Positions 6,359-12,211 of a stretch of 12,211 nucleotides of DNA are shown in pieces. The translations under genes were made by a program, and so were the position numbers. The stretch comes from an uncultured Oscillospiraceae bacterium (GTDB taxonomy: Bacteria; Bacillota; Clostridia; Oscillospirales; Oscillospiraceae). Position 1 is the stretch's first letter, and each line of letters opens with the position of its first letter. The stretch covers positions 1-12,211 of the forward strand of contig CAKUCT010000036.1 of the NCBI GenBank assembly GCA_934643765.1. Reading direction: 5' to 3'. The notes under the pieces are model-generated. The model did not search any database and was not told where the DNA came from. It was given only the letters and a program-made list of their open reading frames with translations.

Positions 6359-9300
6359 GTGGAGAACACGGCTCATTTCCGTGCTGCTTGCGGCGGTGCT
6401 TCTTTGCACGCTCTGCGTGACGGCCTTCGCGGAAGACGATGTGCAGACGACAATTTCCATCCGCACGGCAGACGATCTTCTTGCCCTGGCGCAGAGCTGC
6501 ACGCTCGATACCTGGTCGCAGGATAAGGTCGTGGAGCTCGAAGGCGACCTCTCTTTGGAGGGCGTTGCCTTCACACCCATCGCAAGCTTCGGCGGCACGT
6601 TCCACGGCAACGGCTACACCATCAGCGGCCTGAGTCTTGGAGAAGGACTTTCTTATGCGGGCCTTTTTCAGCACGTGCAGTCCGGCGGCAGCATTGAAGA
6701 TCTGAACGTCACCGGCACGGTGCAGGCGGCGTCTTCCTGCGCCGCCGCGGGCGGCATTGCCGCCGTCAACGCCGGCCGGATTATGAACAGCTCGTTTTCC
6801 GGCAATGTCAGCGCAAGCAGCTGCGCGGGCGCGATTGCGGGCATCAACGAAGCAGGCGGCATGATTGTCAGCAGCAGCTCCAACGGCGCGGTGACAGGCA
6901 CGCAGATGACCGGCGGCATTGCCGGCAGCAACGCCGGCCAGATTCTCAGCTGCACGAACGCTGCATATGTCAACACCGTCAGCGGCGACAAGGCAATGTC
7001 GCTGGACGATCTGAATTTCAATTTCTCTTTGGATATGACAAGTCTTACGACGACAGGGGATACCATCCTCTCTTCGTATGACACGGGCGGCGTGGCCGGT
7101 TACTCGTCCGGCACCATCCGCGGCTGCAGAAATACGGCTGTCGTCGGCTATCAGCACGTGGGCTACAACGTCGGCGGCATCGCCGGGCGCAGCTGCGGCT
7201 ATATCCTCAACTGCAAAAATGCCGGTGCGGTCTATGGCCGAAAAGATGTCGGCGGCATTGTGGGCCAGATGGAGCCGTATATCGAAATGCAGCTGACAGA
7301 AAGCACGCTCTCCAAGCTGCAGACGCAGCTGCAGGAGCTGGGCACACTGGTCGACAAAGCCTCCAGCGACGCTGAAGGCGGGGCCAACAGCATCTCTTCC
7401 AGTCTTGGCGGTATGTCCGGCTATATCAGCAACGCCGCGAACGCGGCAAACGATCTCAAGCTCAACATCGACGCGAACGGCTCTCTGTTGGGCCACGGCA
7501 CCGGCAGCGGCTCGGGCAATCTCAACGTGACAAAGCCCAGCATTTCGGTCGACGGCGGCGGGGTGGATATCTCGATCGGAGACAGCTCGGTTTCTATCGG
7601 CGGGGGCCTTCCCAGCATTTCAATCGGCGATGATCCGCTGGATATCGACCTCAGCAAGGACGGCGTTGTCGACGGCATTCTCAACGGCAGCGCGCAGATT
7701 GTGGCCGCGCCGGATCTTGGCAGCCTCAGTTCGTCTATCGGCGGCATCAGCAGCCAGATCAACCGTCTCAACGGCGCGCTGTCCGGCACGGCCGGAAAGC
7801 TCTCTGATGATATGCGCGAGATCAACGCAAAGTTCAATGAGATCACCGATACCCTCAACGATGCGGTGGCCGACGCGTCGAGCGGCGCGAAGGACGTCGT
7901 GACCGACGCTTCGGCAATCGATGTCGATCTTGTCACGCTCGGTAAGGTCAACCGCAGCGAAAACAGCGCCTATGTCGACGGCGATATCAACGTCGGCGGC
8001 ATTGCAGGCTCAATGGCCATCGAATATTCCTACGACCCGGAGGACGACGTCTCCGGTGATATGTCCGCGGAGTACAAGCGGCAGTATGAGATGAAAGCCA
8101 TCGTGCAGAACTGCACGAACGACGGAACCGTCCACGCTAAGCGCAGCTATGCCGGCGGCATCTGCGGACGGATGGATCTGGGCCTGATTACAGACAGCTA
8201 CGGCTTTGGCCGCGTGGAGAGTGAGTCCGGGGACTATGTCGGCGGTATCGCCGGTCAGACCGGCGCGACTGTCCGTCAGAGCTATGCCAAGTGCGCGCTC
8301 TCCGGCGGAAAGTATGTCGGTGGTATTGTGGGCGCGGGCGTCCAGAAGACGCTGACCGGCGCTTCAAGTACGATCTCCGGCTGCTACAGCATGGTGGAAA
8401 TCGAGGCCTCTACGCTCAACGCCGGTGCGATTGCAGGCAGCGACGCGGGCGATTTTGCGGAAAACTATTTTGTTTCCGACACGCTGGCGGGCCTTGACAC
8501 GGTAAGCTTCAGCGGCAAGGCAGAGCCTATGAGCTACGAGGAACTCCTGCAGGTGCCGGGCCTTCCGAAGCAGATGCGAAAGCTTACGCTGCAGTTTGTC
8601 GCGGACGATACGGTTTTGAAGTCGGAAAGTTTCGACTATGGCGACTCTTTTGAAAAGGACGTCTATCCGGACATTCCGGAAAAGGACGGCTATTACGGCC
8701 GGTGGGATATCACGGAGCTCGATGCGCTGCACTTTGACACAACGGTGACGGCGGTTTATACGCAGTATGTGACGACTGTCGCCAATGAATCCAGACGCGA
8801 AAGCGGGCGGCCCGTCTTCTTTGTGGAGGGCAATTACGACGAGGACGCGGAAATTGACGCCAAGGCGCTGGCCCTGTCCAACACGGGCCTTGCCCCGGTC
8901 AGCAGCGGCCTCTCGGACGCTATCAGCCACTACATGTCGGTCAATCCCTGGTATACCTGGTTCTCCGCGCCGATCAACAAGGAAATTGTGGAGCAGTGGA
9001 GCGTAACGCTGCCGAGCGACGGCGAGCAGGTACATACGGTGCATTATCTTTCGCCCAACGAGTCGGTCCGGCGCCTGGCGGTCTACGTCCGGCAGGACGG
9101 CGGCTGGAAGAAGGTAGAGACGGAAAGCTTCGGCACCTATCTGACCTTCCGCGTCAGCGGCACGCAGGCAGAAATCGCGGTGGTGTCGGTCCTGCATATC
9201 TGGTGGGTCTGGGCAATCGTGACAGTGCTTTTGCTGGGCCTGATTTTGCTGATTGTCCTTCTGATTCTGAAGGCAGCAAGACGCCGCCGGGCCAAAAACG

Positions 9301-10679
9301 CGCCGGCTGCGCCGCTGGAGGATGAAGTGCAGACGGAAGCGGACGGCAGTCTTCCGCAGCAGAAAAAGCGTAAGAAGTTCCCGGTCTGGCTGACGGTGAT
9401 TTTGATGCTCGCGGCGCTGGCCGCGGCGGCTGCGGCGGTATACTTCTTCGTCATCCGCGGCAGATTCGCGCCCTATCAGGCGCTGTCGGATCTCAACCAG
9501 CGTTCGGAAGTGACGATGGACCTGTCGGTTGATGTCAAGGTCGGCCAGACCGATCTGGAGGCGGACGGGAGCATCAGCCGCAAGCGCGCGGACGGGACGA
9601 AGGTGACAAAGCTGTCGCTTGAAAATCTGTCTTTGTATTATGCGGATGAACGCGTGATTTTAGAGAGCGGAACGGCCTACCGGCTGACAGATCAGTTCCC
9701 GGATTACACGTCGGTGCTGACAAAGCTGATTCCGCTTTATCAGCAGGTGGAATATACCACGCAGACAGACGGCGACGAGAAGATCTATCGCCTCAGCGCT
9801 CAGGGAAGCGGCGCGCAGGAGCTACTGGCGGTGATTCTGCCGGATACGATCGGCAAGGTCTCCGATACGCAGCAGATTTCAGCCGAGGTCTGCATGACGG
9901 GAAGCAGCGTGGAAAGCATCACAGTTTCGGCCGCTGGTACGCTGACCGATGCGCCGCAGACGGCGTTTGATGTTGCGCTGGAGTTCGATGACATTTCGCT
10001 TACGGCAGATTTCACGGTGCCGGATGCGGTGACGGAAAGCATAAAGTCCGGCAGCGGGGAAGATCTGCCTGTGCTGACCGACGAACTCTATCGCCTGCTT
10101 TCCGGCTGGGCAGAGCTGAAAAACCGCGATGCGCTGTCGGCCAATCTGGAGCTTTCGGCGGACTGCGGGCCCGTGGTCGTGAAGAATGATCTCAAGTATT
10201 ACAGACAGCAGACCGGCGGAATGCAGGTTTCCTGCATCAACAAAAACGGTCTGAATATCTTCTTCACAGACGGCGAGGATGTCTTCTCGCAGAGCGGCGA
10301 CAAGGCCACCGGTGATGCCAAGAGTCTTGCCGGTACGGCGGAGCTGTTTGACGTTCTGGAGCTTGTCTGCCGCGAGGGTGATATCGAGCTCAGCCAGGAC
10401 GGTGAAACGTATCGTTATACGCTTTCGCTGGACAGCCGGGCGACAGAGCAGATCATCTCCATCATCGCGCCGGGTGCGTCCGATCTGGATATTGACTTTA
10501 CAGACAGCCGCGCGGAAGTAGTCATGAACGGCGGCGTTATCACCCAGGTGCAGGTCTCGTGCAGCGGCTCTATGAAGCTTCTGCTGACGCAGGCCAGTGC
10601 GGAGGTCTCCGCGAACATGACCTTTACGGAGGCGCCTGTTCCGGAAATTCCAGAGGATGTTCTGAACAACCTCAAGTAA
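6351..10679 (+). CDS. Giant multidomain surface protein: GLUG repeats, helical insertion, TM hairpin, tandem LolA/LppX-like domains
   Basis: A 1442-aa exported protein, partner of the RND pump (8-bp gene overlap). A Sec signal peptide (about 1-27, likely cleaved after AFA) comes first. GLUG-type beta-helix repeats follow at about 81-215 (opening GGTFHGNGYTISGL) and 243-312. A helical segment (316-371), a Gly/Ser-rich beta-like stretch (377-457, ISIGD-like units) and a second helical segment (458-522) come next. More GLUG repeats span about 541-730, then an InlB-like B-repeat at about 744-806 (YGDSFEKDVYPDIP, YYGRWD). Membrane segments at about 950-973 and 1012-1034 flank a loop rich in basic residues (RRRR, KKRKK). 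By the positive-inside rule that loop is cytoplasmic and both large halves lie outside. The C-terminal half (about 1043-1442) is two related beta-rich domains that resemble LolA/LppX/LprG lipid carriers in pattern. No full-length family is recognised. A role as an extracytoplasmic partner accepting or positioning the pump's cargo is inference. Confidence 0.85.
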   Translation: MYKWRTRLISVLLAAVLLCTLCVTAFAEDDVQTTISIRTADDLLALAQSCTLDTWSQDKVVELEGDLSLEGVAFTPIASFGGTFHGNGYTISGLSLGEGLSYAGLFQHVQSGGSIEDLNVTGTVQAASSCAAAGGIAAVNAGRIMNSSFSGNVSASSCAGAIAGINEAGGMIVSSSSNGAVTGTQMTGGIAGSNAGQILSCTNAAYVNTVSGDKAMSLDDLNFNFSLDMTSLTTTGDTILSSYDTGGVAGYSSGTIRGCRNTAVVGYQHVGYNVGGIAGRSCGYILNCKNAGAVYGRKDVGGIVGQMEPYIEMQLTESTLSKLQTQLQELGTLVDKASSDAEGGANSISSSLGGMSGYISNAANAANDLKLNIDANGSLLGHGTGSGSGNLNVTKPSISVDGGGVDISIGDSSVSIGGGLPSISIGDDPLDIDLSKDGVVDGILNGSAQIVAAPDLGSLSSSIGGISSQINRLNGALSGTAGKLSDDMREINAKFNEITDTLNDAVADASSGAKDVVTDASAIDVDLVTLGKVNRSENSAYVDGDINVGGIAGSMAIEYSYDPEDDVSGDMSAEYKRQYEMKAIVQNCTNDGTVHAKRSYAGGICGRMDLGLITDSYGFGRVESESGDYVGGIAGQTGATVRQSYAKCALSGGKYVGGIVGAGVQKTLTGASSTISGCYSMVEIEASTLNAGAIAGSDAGDFAENYFVSDTLAGLDTVSFSGKAEPMSYEELLQVPGLPKQMRKLTLQFVADDTVLKSESFDYGDSFEKDVYPDIPEKDGYYGRWDITELDALHFDTTVTAVYTQYVTTVANESRRESGRPVFFVEGNYDEDAEIDAKALALSNTGLAPVSSGLSDAISHYMSVNPWYTWFSAPINKEIVEQWSVTLPSDGEQVHTVHYLSPNESVRRLAVYVRQDGGWKKVETESFGTYLTFRVSGTQAEIAVVSVLHIWWVWAIVTVLLLGLILLIVLLILKAARRRRAKNAPAAPLEDEVQTEADGSLPQQKKRKKFPVWLTVILMLAALAAAAAAVYFFVIRGRFAPYQALSDLNQRSEVTMDLSVDVKVGQTDLEADGSISRKRADGTKVTKLSLENLSLYYADERVILESGTAYRLTDQFPDYTSVLTKLIPLYQQVEYTTQTDGDEKIYRLSAQGSGAQELLAVILPDTIGKVSDTQQISAEVCMTGSSVESITVSAAGTLTDAPQTAFDVALEFDDISLTADFTVPDAVTESIKSGSGEDLPVLTDELYRLLSGWAELKNRDALSANLELSADCGPVVVKNDLKYYRQQTGGMQVSCINKNGLNIFFTDGEDVFSQSGDKATGDAKSLAGTAELFDVLELVCREGDIELSQDGETYRYTLSLDSRATEQIISIIAPGASDLDIDFTDSRAEVVMNGGVITQVQVSCSGSMKLLLTQASAEVSANMTFTEAPVPEIPEDVLNNLK
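9477..10679 (+). repeat. Tandem internal duplication of a beta-rich, LolA/LppX-like domain
   Basis: Residues about 1043-1240 and 1250-1442 of the surface protein align with an offset of 210. AEVCMTG (1178-1184) matches AEVVMNG (1388-1394), and DGDEKIYRLS (from 1140) matches DGETYRYTLS (from 1350). The N-terminal strands align at offset 208 (MDLSVDV at 1056, NLELSAD at 1265). The copies are diverged at protein level, so this is an old duplication. The link to lipid-carrier folds rests on strand pattern only. Confidence 0.7.
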
Positions 10680-10690
10680 GATTTGCGACG

Positions 10691-10718
10691 AAGCCCGCTG
10701 CTTTTTGCAGCGGGCTTT
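10691..10718 (+). terminator. Intrinsic terminator of the RND/surface-protein operon
   Basis: A perfect 11-bp stem (AAGCCCGCTGC at 10691-10701, GCAGCGGGCTT at 10707-10717) with a TTTTT loop begins 11 bases after the stop codon and is followed by TGATGCTTTTGTC. The T-tract is interrupted, but the position and stem are those of a terminator. Confidence 0.85.
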
Positions 10719-10781
10719 GATGCTTTTGTCGTATCTTTCAGAATTTTTATACGGGAACCCAGAAATTTCGGTGTATATTTC

Positions 10782-10803
10782 ATGCGAAGCGCACTTGTCG
10801 CAT
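10782..10803 (+). promoter_or_regulatory. Candidate operator: inverted repeat over the -35 box
   Basis: ATGCGA (10782-10787) and TCGCAT (10798-10803) are perfect inverted 6-mers separated by ten bases. The right arm overlaps the -35 hexamer of the ACT/PFL promoter, a position from which a dimeric repressor could block transcription. The regulator is unknown, and the arms are short enough that chance is possible. Confidence 0.35.
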
Positions 10804-10823
10804 CTGAAACAATCCGCTATAAT
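10795..10823 (+). promoter_or_regulatory. SigA-type promoter for the ACT/PFL gene pair
   Basis: TTGTCG at 10795-10800, a 17-base spacer, and a perfect TATAAT at 10818-10823. This is the only near-consensus promoter in the 236-bp gap after the surface-protein gene. Transcription would begin near 10830, giving a leader of about 85 bases. Nothing else is recognised in the gap apart from the terminator at its start. Confidence 0.75.
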
Positions 10824-10915
10824 AATTGAAAAGAATTTGTTAAATTTCCGGCAGTTGGAACTGCTTTCCGGCAGACAACGGCTCCGGAAGACGCAATGCG
10901 GGGGGAGAAAACAGT

Positions 10916-11185
10916 ATGAAAGCAATCGTAACCGTCGTCGGAAAAGACCGCGTTGGCATCATTGCGGGCGTCTGCAGCACGCTGGCTGCGTGCAAAATCA
11001 ACATTCTGGAAATCAGCCAGACCATTATGGACGGCTATTTTACGATGATGATGGTCACGGATCTGGCGGCCTGCGAAGCCTCTTTTGAAGCGGTTTCCGA
11101 GACGCTGCAGAGCTACGGCGAGCAGACCAGCCTTTCCATCCGAATCCAGCGCGAAGACATGTTCGACGCGATGTATAAGCTGTAA
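10916..11185 (+). CDS. ACT domain protein, UPF0237 family
   Basis: This 89-aa protein is a single ACT domain and matches the length of the UPF0237 family. The ACT hallmark is at the N-terminus: a beta-strand (KAIVTVVG), then GKDRVGIIAGV (residues 9-19), the ligand-binding turn and helix, then NILEISQTIMDGYFTMMM, the second and third strands. ACT domains bind small ligands, usually amino acids, and often control neighbouring enzymes. This subfamily is nearly always followed by a DUF711/PFL-like gene, as here (11 bp downstream), so it probably senses a ligand for, or regulates, that protein. The ribosome site is GGGGGAG just after 10900, about nine bases before the ATG. The homologous GcvR repressors have two ACT domains; this protein has one and should not be called GcvR. 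Confidence 0.93.
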   Translation: MKAIVTVVGKDRVGIIAGVCSTLAACKINILEISQTIMDGYFTMMMVTDLAACEASFEAVSETLQSYGEQTSLSIRIQREDMFDAMYKL

Positions 11186-11196
11186 AAGGAGCCGCT

Positions 11197-12211
11197 ATGC
11201 CGAGTTTACAACGAATTTTTGATACGATCGATATGATCGACAAGCAGCACCTCGATATCCGGACCATTACAATGGGCATTTCGCTTCTGGACTGTGCCAG
11301 CGAAGATCCGGCGCGCTGCTGCGAAAAAATCTATGATAAAATCTGCCGCAAGGCAGAACACCTGGTTCAGACCGGTGAGGCTATTGAGCGCGAGTTCGGC
11401 ATTCCGATTGTCAACAAGCGCATCTCCGTGACGCCGATGGCGCTTGTGGCCGGAAGCTGTCAGACGCAGGACTATGTGCCGTTCGCATTGACGATGGACA
11501 AAGCGGCCAAGACCTGCGGCGTGGACTTCATCGGCGGTTTTTCCGCGCTGGTGCAAAAGGGCTTTACCAAGGGCGACGAGCTTTTGCTGCGCGCGATTCC
11601 GCAGGCTCTGGCGCAGACGGATCTGGTCTGTTCGAGCGTGAATGTTGGTTCGACGAAAGCCGGCATCAACATGGACGCGGTAGCCCGGATGGGCAGAATT
11701 GTAAAGGAAACGGCGGCGCTGACACGCGGCAACGACGGCCTTGGCTGCGCGAAGCTTGTGGTGTTCTGCAACGCCGTGGAGGATAATCCTTTCATGGCCG
11801 GTGCGTTCCACGGCGTGGGCGAAGCGGAGTGCGTGGTGAGCGTCGGCGTATCGGGCCCGGGCGTTGTGTATCATGCGCTGCAGTCTTGCAAGGGCGAGCG
11901 CTTTGACGTTGTGGCCGAGACGATCAAGAAAACGGCCTTCCAGATTACAAGAATGGGCCAGATGGTCGCGGCTGAGGCGTCGCGCCGCCTGGACACAGAG
12001 TTTGGCATTGTCGATCTGTCGCTTGCGCCGACGCCCGCTGTGGGCGACAGTGTGGCTAGGATTCTCGAGGAAATGGGCCTTGCCGTATGCGGCACGCACG
12101 GCACAACGGCGGCGCTGGCGCTTTTGAATGACGCGGTCAAAAAGGGCGGCATCATGGCCTCCGGCCACGTGGGCGGCCTGTCCGGCGCGTTCATCCCGGT
12201 CTCGGAAGACG
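11197..12211 (+). CDS. PFL family protein (UPF0210/DUF711), 3' end outside window
   Basis: The frame is open from ATG 11197 to the window edge, giving 338 residues of a protein that is usually about 450 aa. AAAAGGAG at 11184-11191 overlaps the ACT gene's stop and lies five bases upstream. The sequence reads as DUF711/UPF0210: the N-terminus MPSLQRIFDTIDMI, then LDIRTITMGISLLDC, SVNVGSTKAGINMDAV (from 147), FCNAVEDNPFMAGAFHG (from 190) and SVGVSGPGVV (from 215). The family is annotated 'PFL family' because its fold is related to pyruvate formate-lyase/anaerobic ribonucleotide reductase barrels. The Gly-radical loop, if any, would be in the missing C-terminus, so it cannot be examined. Biochemical function is not established for the family as far as I know. 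The ACT neighbour implies control by a small ligand. Confidence 0.93.
   Translation, partial: MPSLQRIFDTIDMIDKQHLDIRTITMGISLLDCASEDPARCCEKIYDKICRKAEHLVQTGEAIEREFGIPIVNKRISVTPMALVAGSCQTQDYVPFALTMDKAAKTCGVDFIGGFSALVQKGFTKGDELLLRAIPQALAQTDLVCSSVNVGSTKAGINMDAVARMGRIVKETAALTRGNDGLGCAKLVVFCNAVEDNPFMAGAFHGVGEAECVVSVGVSGPGVVYHALQSCKGERFDVVAETIKKTAFQITRMGQMVAAEASRRLDTEFGIVDLSLAPTPAVGDSVARILEEMGLAVCGTHGTTAALALLNDAVKKGGIMASGHVGGLSGAFIPVSED

Noticed and set aside
11206..12168. Long minus-strand open frame (320 aa) across the PFL gene
   Set aside because: It is antisense to a clearly recognised DUF711 gene and its residues (Arg/His/Ala-rich) show no domain.

Overview
The window looks like a chromosomal segment of a low-motility-signal, GC-rich (roughly 55-60%) Gram-positive anaerobe of the Clostridia, most plausibly an Oscillospirales/Ruminococcaceae-type gut bacterium. 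That placement is an inference. It rests on strong AGGAGG-type ribosome binding sites, a classic lipoprotein signal, a bacterial serpin, an MBOAT/DHHW pair, GLUG-repeat surface proteins and an ACT-domain/DUF711 pair. All eight genes supported here are on the + strand. No tRNA, rRNA, CRISPR array, insertion sequence or phage gene was seen.

Region 1 (1-3590) is a run of cell-surface genes. It holds the last 59 residues of a serpin with an intact reactive-centre loop, then an acidic lipoprotein of unknown function. Next come an AlgI-like membrane-bound O-acyltransferase (MBOAT) and its usual partner, a DHHW/AlgJ-like SGNH-type protein. The MBOAT and its partner form a recognisable module for O-acylating an extracytoplasmic glycan. 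A strong hairpin at 3559-3589 closes this block.

Region 2 (3591-10718) is a self-contained two-gene transcription unit with its own extended -10 promoter (3651-3679), an 8-nt translational overlap between the genes and an intrinsic terminator (10691-10718). The first gene is an MMPL/RND-superfamily membrane transporter of 848 aa with both conserved Asp-Tyr pairs. It carries an unusual C-terminal tail of six GxVx-like tetrapeptides followed by a DDG-rich end. The second gene encodes a 1442-aa surface protein. In order it has a signal peptide, GLUG-type beta-repeats interrupted by a long helical/Gly-rich insertion, more GLUG repeats, an InlB-like B-repeat and a membrane hairpin. It ends in two tandem beta-rich domains, reminiscent of LolA/LppX lipid carriers, that are internal duplicates offset by 210 residues. 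An RND/MMPL pump coupled to a membrane-tethered protein with possible lipid-carrier domains is the best candidate here for an undescribed system, possibly export or placement of a lipid or glycolipid at the surface of a monoderm cell.

Region 3 (10719-12211) has a near-consensus promoter whose -35 box overlaps an inverted repeat. It is followed by the widespread ACT-domain (UPF0237) and PFL/DUF711 (UPF0210) gene pair, the latter cut by the window end.
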